From: Symbiodinium natans
Taxonomy: Eukaryota > Sar > Dinophyceae > Suessiales > Symbiodiniaceae
DNA length: 64,000 nt
Assembly: GCA_905221605.1 (NCBI GenBank)
Contig: CAJNDS010000193.1
Location: forward strand, 137,391-201,390
Direction of reading: 5' to 3'
Position numbers and translations under genes: made by a program. How positions within the stretch are numbered: position 1 is the first letter of the stretch; every line of letters begins with the position of its first letter. The notes below the pieces were generated by a model. It did not search any database. It was not told the origin of the DNA and was given only the letters and a program-made list of their open reading frames with translations. Of the stretch, positions 9,653-20,266 are shown one piece after another.

Positions 9653-10159
9653 CTTGAATGCTACACTAGAGGAGCCCAAATAACGCGGGGTCTAGAGTTT
9701 AGGGTTTCGGGGTTTAGGGTTTAGGGTTTAGAGTTTAGGGTTTAGGGTTTGCGAAGAACCCGAAGAACCCGAAGAACCCCTGACAAATCCTCGGAACCCG
9801 AACGCCCCTGAAATCCCGAAGAACCCTCACCCTCATGCCAATAACCCTAATGCAGCCGAAGTAGCCCTAATCAGAACAAGGCTGTCATGTGAGGAAGATC
9901 TACCACGGGATTCCTTCAATTGAGGGCAACGGCGAAGTCTCGTTCACGAACATTAGGATCCTAGCTTCTCAGAACCGACAAATGATACGTAAGGCGCACA
10001 CAAGTGTGGAAAGCTTGGGTGAAGAAGGGACGGGGATTTTGGCTCAAGGATTTCAGGTGTGGGTTGAGGGTTTGAGGTTGAGGATTTACGGTATCAGGAT
10101 TTGACCCCACATCACCAACCCCAAGCATCAGATGCTTCAACCCATAATCCCGAAACCCG

Positions 10160-10260
10160 AAACCCTAAACCCTAAACCCGAAACCCTAAACCCTAAACCC
10201 CAAACCCTAACCCTGAACCCTAAACCTCAAACCAACCACCAGAGGCCTGAACCCCTAAAC
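10160..10260 (-). repeat. Degenerate CCCTAAA tract
   Basis: CCCGAAACCCTAAA alternates with CCCTAAA and CCCCAAA variants, directly downstream of the candidate exon at 10274-10331. Confidence 0.75.
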
Positions 10261-10273
10261 CCTCAACTGGCAC

Positions 10274-10331
10274 CTGGGTGGAGCAGCCGCAGGAAGAAGG
10301 GCTCCTGCGCGGAGAAGGACATCAGCAGGGC
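10274..10331 (-). CDS. Candidate exon d
   Basis: GGCAG acceptor, reading ALLMSFSAQEPFFLRLLHP, then a CAG|GTGCCAG donor at 10273. It is short (58 nt) but has good splice-site flanks. Confidence 0.4.
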
Positions 10332-10899
10332 CTGCCATGACCAGAGGGTCTAGGGTTTAGGGTTTAGGGTTTAGGGTTTTAGAGTTTGGAGCTTGGGGAT
10401 TTCGTGCGGGAACCTCCTATTTGGGCCTAGAGAATCCCCAGGGTTTCCAGGGTTTTTCCTCCTCTCCCAAAAGCGCAGAGCCGAAGAGCCCTCAAGCTCA
10501 CGCGACTGAAGATCCGAAGTTTCAAGCCAGCTACAGGAGAAAATCTGCACCATAACCTCTGCGAATATGCAAAACTATAGCGAACGCCCTCCAGAAACGC
10601 ACGAACTTGAAACCCTACAAGATCAATCCCCCGAGTTTGTGGTTGAGCTGGTCGTCTTTCGGAGAGAGGACAAGGGCGCGGCACTGAGTTAGGATTTGTT
10701 CGGTGCCCGCCCCTACCCCTCCCCTCCAGTTGCATGTTGCTTGGTAGGCTTGCCTTTTGACGGACAGGCACTGCGGATCGCAAAGGCTCGGTTTTGGCTT
10801 TGGTTCAGCTCGGAACAGTGTTGGGGTATGATGGCATGTGAAACGCAGGTGGTTGTTGCTGGCTATGGCTTGCGGAGGGCAGGCCATGATGGTTGTAAT

Positions 10900-11036
10900 T
10901 TGGGATGTTCCCCTTTCCTTCATAGGGATCATAGTACCTACACCCTGAACCCTGAACCCTAAACACTAAACCCTAAACCCTAAACCCCCTTTATCATCCC
11001 CATCATGGACTGCCAGCATAAGGGGGAACATCCCAA
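10900..11036. mobile_element. MITE-like inverted-repeat element, copy 2
   Basis: Same termini as the element at 4428-4530: TTGGGATGTTCCCC at 10900 and GGGGGAACATCCCAA ending at 11036. A short CCCTAAA tract lies inside it (about 10945-10990), so telomeric sequence was gained by, or carried within, the element. Confidence 0.6.
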
Positions 11037-11104
11037 GTTGTCATTTTCGGCACCAGACCCTCAACTTGCCAAAGCTTGCCCTGCTGTGTTGGCCCGTGTG
11101 GTCA

Positions 11105-11225
11105 TTTAAGGTTTAGGGTTTAGGGTTTTAGGGTTTCGGGTTTAGGGTTTTGGGTTTTGGGTTAAGGGTTTTGGGTTTAGGGCTTAGGGCTTAGGGTTCA
11201 GGGTTTAGGGTTTAGGGTTCAGGGT
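11105..11225 (+). repeat. TTTAGGG tract with variants
   Basis: Mixed TTTAGGG, TTTTGGG, CTTAGGG and TTCAGGG units. A second tract of the same kind lies at 11375-11470, on the other side of the candidate exon at 11282-11367. Confidence 0.8.
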
Positions 11226-11281
11226 TCCTGTCTTCCCGAGGCGCAAAACTAGCGACCGAACCAAGCAATAACGCGCAAGAC

Positions 11282-11367
11282 CTGAACCACGAAATGGCCC
11301 AGGCACGAATTCCCGGGCCAACCTCGTCCAAGCCAGCTGCGGCCAACAGGTGATGAAGCATCAGCAC
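11282..11367 (-). CDS. Candidate exon c
   Basis: Between a CTAG acceptor and a CAG|GTCTTG donor the minus strand reads VLMLHHLLAAAGLDEVGPGI RAWAISWFR in 86 nt with no stop. The phase does not join simply to exons b or d, so a further exon may be missing. Confidence 0.45.
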
Positions 11368-11739
11368 CTAGAAGGTTTAGGGTTTAGGGTTTAGGGTGTA
11401 GGGTTTAGGGCTTAGGGTTTAGGGTTCAGGGTTTTTTTTTTTGGGTTTAGGGTCTAGGGTTTAGGGTTCTTCCAGTACTAGAAGCTCAAAACTTCTGGGA
11501 AGGTTCTCGGCGTTTTGGAGGCGTTCATCGCCCGAAAAAGGGAAAAGGCCTACACCCACACCTTGCAGCGAGCGCTTTCCGAACGGCACGCGTCTTTGAG
11601 CCGATGACACCCCACGTGGCTGGTTCTCTCCGTTATGCTCGCTTTTTCGGATGCCCAAAACACCCTAACCACTGAACTGGAACCTGAAAAGCGGGCGCTC
11701 CTAAATAATGGACACTTCAGGGCCACCAGAAGTTAGATC

Positions 11740-11860
11740 ACTGCAACCTTATTACTACTATTATTATGGTTTTGCGATTATTATTACTATTACTGTTGCT
11801 AGTACTCTTACCATTACTTTTAATTACTGTTACGATTATTATTACTATTACTATGAAGAA
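11740..11860 (+). repeat. ATT/ACT trinucleotide-type microsatellite
   Basis: A low-complexity run of TTATTACTA-like triplets, imperfect, about 115 bases. It sits between the candidate exons at 11880 and 11367. Confidence 0.8.
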
Positions 11861-11879
11861 GCGACCATAACTTAGATCG

Positions 11880-11966
11880 CCCCGGCAGCCAGGACACCCA
11901 ACGCAAGCGGCCCAGGTCGAAGCGGCGGTAAACAGTCGAGCCCAGCACCAGCGCCCACACCAGAGC
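11880..11966 (-). CDS. Candidate exon b (hydrophobic, basic end)
   Basis: Reads ALVWALVLGSTVYRRFDLGR then LRWVSWLPGR on the minus strand after an AG at about 11967. It is hydrophobic then basic, as at a membrane-segment boundary. The exact acceptor (CGCAG or GAAAG) is undecided, and so is its phase with exon a. Confidence 0.45.
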
Positions 11967-11985
11967 CTTTCTGCGTGGCTCGGCG

Positions 11986-12200
11986 GGTTTAGGGTTTAGG
12001 GTTTAGGGTTTAGGGTTTAGGGTTTAGGGTCTAGGGTCTTAGGTTCAAGGTTTTTAAAGATTGAGGTTGGGGCTTTTGGGGTTTACTCTCCTGAAACCTA
12101 AAGACAAAAGCCACACCGCCTCCCTAAACCCTAAACCCTAAACCCTAAACCCTAAACCCTAAACCCTAAACCCTAAACCCTAAACCCTAAACCCCAAACC
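11986..12200. repeat. TTTAGGG array followed by CCCTAAA array
   Basis: Top-strand TTTAGGG (about 11988-12035) is followed after about 90 bases by about nine CCCTAAA units (about 12125-12195). This is another change of orientation. Confidence 0.85.
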
Positions 12201-12519
12201 CAGCTCAAGGGACTGAGGCTGGCAACTGGTCAGGGTCGAGGTGAGGCTGCTTGGGGGATCAGGGGGTTTAGGGTTCCAGAGCTTCGCACGAGATTCGGGG
12301 TCAGGGTTTAGGGTTTAGGGTTGAGGGTTTAGAGTTTAGGGTTTAGGGTTTCGGGTTTCGCCCCTAGACTCTTCGCCCCCAGAAGCCTATAGATTCGTTT
12401 TCCGTCAAACCGGAGGTCTGAAGCGTTTAAATCCGGGTCCAGGACCCCGCCCCGGCCCCTGGTGAGCCCTGAACTCGCCTTGGTACCCTTGCCGAGCGGC
12501 CTGGCGATAGCGGTGAAAT

Positions 12520-12570
12520 TATGTCTGTATGTATGTATGTATGTGTGCATGTATGTATGTATGCATGGAT
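12520..12570 (+). repeat. GTAT tetranucleotide microsatellite
   Basis: GTATGTATGTAT-type units with GTGTGCAT interruptions; no gene. Confidence 0.85.
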
Positions 12571-12654
12571 GTGGTTGTACGAGGGCTGATTTATCGGATC
12601 TCTGAACAGGACCCTACCACAGCGTTCGGGCTTGTAACCCGCCGCCGTCCCTAA

Positions 12655-12735
12655 ACCCCAAACCCTAAACCCCAAACCCTAAACCCTAAACCCTAAACCC
12701 TGAACCCTGAACCCTGAACCCTAAACCCTAAACCC
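12655..12735 (-). repeat. CCCTAAA array
   Basis: About eleven units including three CCCTGAA variants. It begins five bases beyond the GT donor of the candidate exon at 12741-12852. Confidence 0.85.
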
Positions 12736-12740
12736 GAAAC

Positions 12741-12852
12741 CAAGCGACCGCCAGGAGACGGCCCTGGGTCATCCTCAGGTTCTCGGCACCCATCTTCTCC
12801 ACGATGTACTCGAAGGGTGAGGCCCAGTCCTTTTTCGACTTGCGGGCGGCTC
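12741..12852 (-). CDS. Candidate exon a of a membrane-protein gene
   Basis: After a TTGCAG acceptor (12855-12853) the minus strand reads RKSKKDWASPFEYIVEKMGA then ENLRMTQGRLLAVA with no stop. A G|GTTTCG donor starts at 12740. The composition looks like ordinary protein and unlike the repeats around it. It is the most 5' of about 14 such segments, all on the minus strand. I do not recognise the protein. Confidence 0.5.
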
Positions 12853-13399
12853 CTGCAAGGTTGCGGATCCTGGGTTTAAGGCCTGAGGTTTCGGGTTTAG
12901 GGCTTAGGGTTTAGGGTTTAGGGTCTAGGGTTAAGGGTTTCGGGTCTAGGGTGTAGGGTCTGGGGTTTAGGGTTTAGGGTGTGCAGGGTATTCTCAAAAT
13001 TCAAGCCTTTGTGCTTTCACGGTTAGTTTCGGAGTTTCACGGATTAAGGTGTGTGCATCCGCTCTGACCCAGCCTGGCTACCCTAAACCCTAAAGCCCAA
13101 CCGCCTAACCACCCCAAGTAACACGAAAAGGAGCCCTTTAGTTCAGTCCTCTGAATCGGGTCCCTTGCTTGGGGTACCCTGAACTGCCAACCCCTAAGCC
13201 ACTAAACCCGCCGCCTCTGGCGGACATCGTCTCAAGCAAACCGGGGACCACCATGGCGTCGAAGCGTCCAGGGCCCGCGAGGCCTTCGACAGTGCACGGA
13301 GGGTGCACGGAGGCTACTGCAGACTCAAGGCAGTGAAGGTGTTCGAGGTTTGGCGTTTGGGATTTGGGGTCTACGGTATAGGGTTTAGGGCTAAGGGTT

Positions 13400-14400
13400 G
13401 AGGGTTTGCAAGGGTGTCTTCTGGATTTGAGGCTTTTCAAAGCTAGGGGGCTTGGAGCGCTTGAGCTCTTTCATACCCGAAAGAAAGGATGGCTTCGGCA
13501 CTCCCAGGGTTCAGCACTGAGGCTGAACCCACTCAATCGATAACACCGTATCCCTCACCCTCTTGCCATATTATCGTGATGAAAATGCAACATGAAGCAT
13601 TGGATCTGTTTTCGCATTCTGATTCCCAACCTCTGTTCGAGTTACGACAAGCAGGGTGCGCTTCGGCAAGCTCACCCCCCCTGCCGATGAGAAGTTGCAA
13701 AGCAAGGGGTGACGGAGATGGCCTTCGAAACGACAAAAAACTTGAGCAAAATCAACGAAGGAGGACCTGTAAGAGCCGAGCCTTGTTGGCCCGGTCCCAG
13801 TTCCCGTCTAAGGGAGGGGTCACCCAGCAGCGTGTTGTAACCATGCTGGTCTGGCCCTCGCCGCACCCGTTCTCATCTAGAGATCAGAGCCGTGAAAAAG
13901 CAAAATCAATCAGGGAGGACCCGTGAGAGCCGAGCCTGGCTCGGTCTCAGTTCCCTTCTAGCGAGGGACACCCAGCAGCGTATTGTACCCATGCTGGTCT
14001 CGCCCTCGCCGCACGCGTTCTCAGACTTCAGAGCCCCGTGAAATCCGCACAGAGCTTATTGGGAGTACTTTGTTCCTGAAGGCAGACTTCTTAGGATGCT
14101 TGGGCCAACTGATGTCTGACAAGCCCGCGCTCGCGCGCGTGCATCGAATTATCCGGCACAAACTCCCAGGCGCCGGACGCCGGCCTAGGGCTACCTCGTC
14201 ATGTCCGTACACCTCCGAGTGTGGCGAAGCACAGGGCCAGGATCAGAGGCACAAGAAAGGAAGTTTCCGAGGCCTGGGCCTCCAGAGCTGCATCCTCTTT
14301 TTGCAGGCACCGGCCGACAAACCCACTGGAGGCCTCAGACCACCGCAAAGACCCGGCCCCGCTGGCCGAGAATCCTGTACACTCACACTGGCTCGATGTT
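13400..14400. other. Non-coding region with a 155-bp tandem duplication
   Basis: The stretch CAAAATCAACGAAGGAGGAC to CCTCGCCGCAC (13747-13865) recurs in diverged form at 13901-14015, containing the shared CACCCAGCAGCGT. Short open frames here show no recognisable motif. Confidence 0.5.
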
Positions 14401-14419
14401 GGATTCCAGGTGGCATGGC

Positions 14420-15574
14420 TCACCTCGGGGTTTCAAAAAAAATTGGGGGGCACCTTGTTGGGGTCCTTGTATTTACGTAAGAGAATCCTACTTTTTGGGG
14501 GTCTAAAAATTGGGGTCTCTTGTTTTCGCAAACTCCCACCTCAGCGCATTTATCGGGGCACGAGTGGACGGCGCATTCCAGGCTGCTAGAAGGCAGCGCG
14601 CCCGGGCACGCACTGGGCACCGGACAAGAAACGGTCCGAGAGCGGGTGCCCCCTGCGCAGCCTTCGCTGCAGCCACTCCACTCCCCACGGAACCATTCAC
14701 AAGGCTGCAAGTTGCAAGCCTCTGCCTCTGTGGACGGCTGTGAACCGGGGCATTCACCAGCTACCGGGCAGCGATAAGATCGAGTCCGCGTGCCATTCCC
14801 ACATGGTTGGCTGCATGGACTCCGGTCCTCGACCCATTCGCAAGGCTCTACGTTGCAGGCCTCCCCTTCTGTGGACGGCGGCGAGCCAGCACAGGCACCG
14901 AACACAGGGCAGCTATAAGAGCGAGCCCGCGTGCCATTCGCACATGGTTTACTGCACGCACTCCAAGGGCTAGGGGCCCATTGGCAGTCTCCCATGTTGC
15001 AGTGGACATGCCTTGGCGGCTTCTGCTCGTCAGCGCACGCAGTCCCATCGCATGTCACTGGTCGAGAGCGTGTGCCATCCCCGCATTCGGCACTGCAGGC
15101 GCCCCACTCCCCTGTGATCCACTGGTCACATGACTGCTTTCCAGTGTGCGTGTGCTGGTGCTCAGACCCACTCAATCTCACACTCGGAGGAAGCTCGTCT
15201 TGGGTGTCATCAACGACGATTTCTGCTTCGTAGACGGTCCATTTGAACACGACACCATCTGCAACGTCCACACAAGGCTCGATGTTAAACGCGTCCATCG
15301 CCGTTTCCAAGGTCGGCCACTCTGGGATGTCAACAGGGTCGAAGGCGTCGTCCTCACCCACCCGCCCCGCAGCCTCATCCAGCTGCTCCTGAGCCTTGTC
15401 GATCTTGAACTTGATGGCGTCGTATTTCTTCCCCATGCGCTTGATGAACTTCTCGGTCCGCCGGACTTGCTTCGCCACCTTGCTCATCCGGCGCACCGCC
15501 TTGGCGCTGAGGCGCGCGGCCTTAGCGGCCTTCACGGCAGCACCGGCCATCTGGCCCGCTCCCGGGATGACCAT
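14420..15574 (-). CDS. Thrombospondin type-1 repeat region of a secreted protein
   Basis: The minus-strand frame has a basic, Ala/Lys-rich helical start, an acidic linker, then four thrombospondin type-1 repeats. Each has the W..C...C.NGTR.R...C pattern (WGACSAECGDGTRSRPVTC, WSACSKPCANGTRARSYSC, SPCSQPCGNGTRTRSYRC, WSGCSEGCAGGTRSRTVSC). TSP1 repeats are extracellular adhesion modules, common in alveolate surface proteins. The last 35 or so residues run into a GGGG/TTTT-rich segment resembling local intron sequence, so the true exon probably ends near 14540. The lectin ORF lies just upstream on the same strand, ending 105 bases away across intron-like sequence, so the two are likely one gene. 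The first in-frame ATG is 15574, but the exon may begin earlier. Confidence 0.65.
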   Translation of the reverse strand: MVIPGAGQMAGAAVKAAKAARLSAKAVRRMSKVAKQVRRTEKFIKRMGKKYDAIKFKIDKAQEQLDEAAGRVGEDDAFDPVDIPEWPTLETAMDAFNIEPCVDVADGVVFKWTVYEAEIVVDDTQDELPPSVRLSGSEHQHTHTGKQSCDQWITGEWGACSAECGDGTRSRPVTCDGTACADEQKPPRHVHCNMGDCQWAPSPWSACSKPCANGTRARSYSCPVFGACAGSPPSTEGEACNVEPCEWVEDRSPCSQPCGNGTRTRSYRCPVAGECPGSQPSTEAEACNLQPCEWFRGEWSGCSEGCAGGTRSRTVSCPVPSACPGALPSSSLECAVHSCPDKCAEVGVCENKRPQFLDPQKVGFSYVNTRTPTRCPPIFFETPR

Positions 15575-15678
15575 CAAGACGTCACCTTAGTTGTCCAGCA
15601 TCCTTGCGGAGCTAAAGTAGGTTGACTTCTTGGGATGATACGGGGAAGAGAATACAACAAAGAATACCCGAAAAAAGG

Positions 15679-17050
15679 TTAAAGGTGACCTACTGCACTA
15701 CATTGCACTACTAAGTCACTGATGCACAACTCGAAGAGGCCCATGCCGGCGGTAAAGAGGAGGGCCGAGTCGAAGATGTTCTGCTCGTTGTCCAGGTAGA
15801 AGCGGACTCGTACCGTCGAGCCCAAAGGGAGAGGCAGCAGCATACTTGCGTCCAGGACCTGCATGTTTTCCTCGTCATTTGAGGTGTCATCCTCTCGGAC
15901 AGTCAGCTTGAGGTCCCCCATGCTGTCGCTGACAAGACATCGGATGTGCAAGATGTTCGTGTGTTGGTCGCACTGCTTGAAGTCGTGCTGCCTGGATTCA
16001 ACCGAAAGAGACCCGTCACATTCCGCCTTCAAGAAGACTTCATCTTCGTTGTTCAAGCCGAGGAAATCCCCAAAGCTGTCCGTGGGCGCCGAAAGCAAGG
16101 CCAGCCGGGTAACCTTCACGTCTGCGAAGTCAAGGTCGGCGACCACATTCACAGCATCTGGAGCCTGGTCGACCCAAAGTGTCTCCGATGGATGGTCGAA
16201 GTTTTCACCCGTACATGCTGTGATGATGCAGCAATCATCTTGGTCCTGAAGAACACCGCTGGTCCACGGGCAGTTTGCATTGCCGCACTTTGTCGCTCCC
16301 AACTTGGCCATGTCAGGGTTGCTGAGGCAATCGCTGTCAGAATCACAATCGAAACCGACGTGGGGCCAACAACCGTTCGCATTGCAACCGCATTCAAGTG
16401 GTGGCGGTGGAAGGCAGCAATCATCCCTGGTTTCTATGATCCAGCCTGAACTCCAATCGCAATTGGCATTGCCGCACTGGAACCCAGTGGGGCAGTCGCC
16501 GTCACTGTCGCAGTCAAAACCGTCACTTCTCCAGCACTTTGTACACGGCCAATCACATGTCCAGTCTGACGGCTGACCACAGTGCTGCGTGTCTGTTGGG
16601 ATGCAGTCATCTGCTTCGATCAGCTCCCACTTCTGGTCAGTTGAAGAGCTGGACGACGCATCCTCGCAAGTCCAGAGCTGGGCATTTGCTCCATTGTTGA
16701 AGCCAGGTAAGCCGTCAATGTCGATGCACTTCCCGCTCCGCATGTTCTTCAGCTGTCCGCCAGGCGTAAGGGACCACTGTTGATCCGTGCCATATGCCCG
16801 GAAGCCCGTCGACATCCACACACTTGTTGCTCAGCATGTTGATGAGGAAGCCGTTCGAATCCAGCCGCCACAGTTGGTCCGTTTCCGACTGGCCGCACTC
16901 GCAATTCCACAACTGCAGGTTGGCATGGTTATCTTTGCCTGGAAGGCCGTCCACATCGAGGCAGCGGCCACTAAGCGTGTTCCGTAGAAAGCCTGCGCAA
17001 TCTGCAGGGGCCAGGAAGCAGGCCAGCCACATCAACAGCATCGGCGTCAT
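15679..17050 (-). pseudogene. Secreted ricin-B-type lectin with Cys-rich repeats, frameshifted
   Basis: The ATG at 17050 opens a signal peptide (MLLMWLACFLAPADCAG), then beta-trefoil lectin repeats with SGRCLDVDGLPG, SNKCVDVDGLPG and SGKCIDIDGLPG and the QxW-type LQLWNC and AQLWTC. This is a carbohydrate-binding fold; nothing suggests an enzyme or toxin partner. The frame changes near 16795-16820, and about 15 residues expected between two lectin repeats are missing, pointing to a small deletion. Next come two Cys-rich modules with a shared pattern (CDSDGDCPTGFQCGNANC and CDSDSDCL..KCGNANC), then a roughly 170-residue beta-rich domain I do not recognise. The stop at 15679 may lie in an intron leading to the TSP1 exon at 15574. 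Confidence 0.6.
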
Positions 17051-18040
17051 CTCTCAGAACGCAACGAAACTCGAGGCAACCTTGGCACAGCTTGAGCCGT
17101 TGAGCAGCCATGCCTCACAGCCATCAAACCAAGCTTCTGGAAGCCTCAGCAAGCCTCGGAAAGAAGGCTTCAACAAACTTCGTACTGAACTGGCATGTCA
17201 CCTTACGGCTTGCACTAATTGGGCACTGTGCTTAGGACCAGCCTTTCACCGTAGACGAAAAACTTCTGCTGGAAGTGCCAAATTATCCAAAACAGTACGA
17301 TGGGCCCAACTTTTGGCGACAACACCAACTGCTTTGGGAGTGCACTTCTTTGGACACACATGGGCACTCCCTTCAGCAGTGGGAGATCCTAGAGACACTT
17401 GAGGCTGGGAGGAGGCATGGAAGAAGCGCAGTGTGTCTTCCACGCTGCGAGCAAGCCATCCGCGGAACGCGTGGCTTGAACGATAAACTCTTGAAATCTG
17501 GGCATAACTGCACCTACTGCCTTCCTCCTCCGACCAGTGGACATGCTGGAGCCGCTGGTGCAGGTTTGACGATGCAACTTGTTTGACAAGCCTCGTGAAA
17601 TCTTTCCTCGTCACTTGCTTATTGGATTCACTACGGTTTCTGAACCTGATGTAGTTTATTTACATGAACAACAAGCGCCCGCTCGCTTGAAGCCTGCCTG
17701 CTTCTGGCTTGCAGCTAGTTGGGGGACTGGACAGGCTCAAGTTTGCCTGAAGCTGCTAGAGGCCTGTTTGGGATGGGAGCAGTGTCGGGAGGGATGCCCT
17801 TCTACAAGCTACAAACATCAGGAACGCAACGCCAATTAAAATCCAAAACCGTTCCAAAGCAGGGAGGTTCCTTCCACCTGGCACCCCCGAAGCCCGAAGG
17901 AGCTCATCCCCACAGCCAGCACGCGGGACGCGACACGACGGACAGGTAGCACGATCCTGAGACACACATGCCCACCGACAAGGAGCGAGAGTGAAACTAT
18001 TGCACATAGAAGAAGCAAGTGCCCAAAAAATTGAACTTCA
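17051..18040. other. Intergenic region without a supported gene
   Basis: Several short overlapping open frames exist on both strands (for example minus 17246-17614), but none shows a motif, repeats or conserved composition. The promoter of the lectin gene should lie just above 17050; no TATA-like signal stands out. Confidence 0.5.
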
Positions 18041-18045
18041 CAATT

Positions 18046-18400
18046 TTTTGAATTGAACTTTGCTGCTACTTGTAGGTCTCCAACCCACACACCTCACAGA
18101 CACACTGAGCAAACTTGCGCACTCGAAAGCCACACAACTCAGAGATCTTCCAAGCATGAGTTGAGCCACAAAACCAAGCAAGCTGAGAATCCACAAAAAG
18201 CTGAAAAGATCCAAGCTCCAAAAACTAGTAAGCTGTTTTTCAAGCCAAAAAAAGCTTATTCAGACAAGATTTCCAGTTCCAAGCTGAGTGAGTTGATTCC
18301 AAGCCAAGCTGAGACTTCCAGGCAATTTTTTCCAAGCCACAAAAACGGTTTCCAAGACCCGAAACACGCACTTTCCACTTTGCACACAAAATCTGCATCC
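18046..18400 (+). repeat. Dispersed repeat, copy 1
   Basis: Starts TTGAATTGAACTTTGCTGC and is rich in CCAAGC / CACAAAAA motifs. A diverged copy in the same orientation is at 20517-20840, including CTCCAACCCACACACC and AAAAACTAGTAAGCTG. Probably a non-autonomous element; no ORF. Confidence 0.75.
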
Positions 18401-18531
18401 ACACACCACAGCATACCACACAAGAAAGAGTGAGCCCCTTTCTGCTTCAGCAATCCAGGGGCCAGCCTGTGGCCGATCCGCGTGAGAAGCAAAGGCGAAA
18501 ACAGCAACCACATCAAGCCAACAAACTCCCA

Positions 18532-18638
<107 letters not shown>

Positions 18639-19063
18639 CCATTCATCAAACCCACCACAAAAGGGAATTAAGACTTCAAAGCACTCAACTTTAACCATCA
18701 CATGCACATGCCTTGACTGGTGGTTTTGTGCATGTGCAAGATAAGAAACTAACAAAGCACACCACACGCTAGACTAAAATGAGCTGCATTTGGCTGAAAT
18801 TGTGAAGTTAATTCTCCAATCAACCTTCATACCAACGTGCAAATGTGTCATTATTCCAGCGATTCAATCTTGGAACCGAGTTGGCCAACTTTACACTGGT
18901 TCGAAGTTTTAGTTTGGTCTGGGGTTCCAGGCTTTTCTAGCTTGACCTAGGTTTAAACCTGGGCTGAATTTGAGGTGAGCCAGAGTGCAAAAAAAGCTGG
19001 AAGAAGCTTTTCGTTTCTTGCCTTTGTGTCTGTTTTCGAAGTTGCTCTTTTGGGTAAGAAGGC

Positions 19064-19149
19064 CGTGACCTCTCGGGTAACCTTTTAGGGAATAGGGTTT
19101 CTTTAGGGCCAACCCTATTCCCTGAAAGGTTACCACCCGAGAGGTCACG
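19064..19149. repeat. Perfect-armed hairpin (MITE-like)
   Basis: Left arm CGTGACCTCTCGGGTAACCT to GAATAGGGTT, then a short loop, then AACCCTATTC to AGGTTACCACCCGAGAGGTCACG. The arms are about 37 bases with two or three differences. It is a foldback element or a strong cruciform. Confidence 0.7.
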
Positions 19150-19859
19150 CCCGGCGATAAGAATTTCCAATTTTTTCAACATTCATCCAGAAATTTGAAA
19201 AAGTTCAAGAATTTTTGATTTCGAGCACAGAAAAAGGGGTTTATCTTCAAAATATCTTATCGCTCGCTACGCTCGCACTTATTCACATTTTGGAAGAAAG
19301 CGCACGATTCCTCACAAAAAACCCCTTAACGTCGCACTCAACCGTCAGCTATCAACAGCACGGTTGAATTCGTCTCGATCTACTGTTAGTTTTCGACCAA
19401 GAGACGTCGTCTAACTCTTTCAAAAATGCTTGTTTCAAGTGAACCCCGGTTTGTAATTCGTTTTCTGGCCCCAATTTACCTTCGTCAGTCTGTACCCTCA
19501 CAGTACTGAGCAAGAAACCCCGCAGCACTTATGAATGATACAAAACCAGCAAGGCCTGAGCATAAATTCTTCTCAGCAGGACTGTTGGAGCTGGTCGCAT
19601 TGAATCGACAAAAAGGCCAGAAAAACGCGGCAAACCCGGACCCAAATTAAGCCCGAAATGGATCCCAAAATTGGGTCCCCAAAACGACACCCAAAACCGA
19701 CTCCCCTCTGTAATTGTCACAAAGAGGGTCCACTTTTTGCCGTCGCTTTCGTGACCTGAAATAGAGGTCCAATTTTCCCCGCTTGTGGACAAGATGCATC
19801 TCCAACAGATGTGCACTGCACATGTCACCCTAGAAGCTTTCACTGCGTGCAATTAATTG

Positions 19860-20266
19860 ACAACAATGATCGAAGAAGTTAAACAACGCAGGTCGAGGAG
19901 GAGTCCTGGCCAGAACAGCCTGTGCACTGGGAGCTGTGGCTTCCAGACCCCCAAAGTGGCCAGCAACTGTGTGCACTCCGGTCTGACGACCTGGACCTAC
20001 GTCTTTGCAAGTCCGAGCCAGTGTACACTCCGGACATTGAACAGCTGCTCAGTGGTTTAACTGAGCCACTGCAGATGGTTCATACTGTCGACCCGCGAGA
20101 GGCGGAAAAGCACAGTGAAGTGTCAATCCAGAAAGAGATCGGGGTCATAGAAGAAGCTGTGCACCGTTTGCCGCCTAGCGAGGTGCGCAAAGGGAACTGG
20201 CTTCATCAAACGCAAGGCGAGGCTTGTTGCGTGTGGAAACTAAGCCCAGTCATGCTGTTTGGTGGA
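19860..20266 (+). pseudogene. Copia-type polyprotein fragment (linker and RT start)
   Basis: One frame reads WELWLPDPQSG then SEPVYTPDIEQLLSGLTEPL and QMVHTVDPREAEKH, a segment I associate with dinoflagellate Copia polyproteins just before RT. After a frame change, bases 20193-20242 read GTGFIKRKARLVACGN and then a stop. KARLVA.G is the classic first RT block of Ty1/Copia elements. With at least one frameshift and no downstream RT, this is a dead remnant. Confidence 0.6.

Larger units (their letters stand above)
2888..13400 (-). other. Inferred gene region with telomere-repeat-filled introns
   Basis: All protein-like segments between 3.07 and 12.85 kb lie on the minus strand, are 40-170 nt long, mostly begin after AG, and often end before GT. 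The DNA between them is TTTAGGG/CCCTAAA tracts, small palindromes and microsatellites. One multi-exon membrane-protein gene is the simplest reading. The phase chain is not closed, so some exons are missing or the copy is decayed. Transcript evidence is absent, and two or more genes cannot be excluded. Confidence 0.45.

Noticed and set aside
13190-13330. A further exon of the membrane-protein gene
   Set aside because: Two frames are open and composition is ambiguous; no acceptor/donor pair gives a clean reading.
2804-13400. A true chromosome end
   Set aside because: Arrays are short, in both orientations and interrupted by protein-like segments, and sequence continues on both sides.
15679-17050. 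Toxin call from the ricin-B-type lectin repeats
   Set aside because: Only the sugar-binding beta-trefoil is present; there is no catalytic A-chain or other toxic domain.
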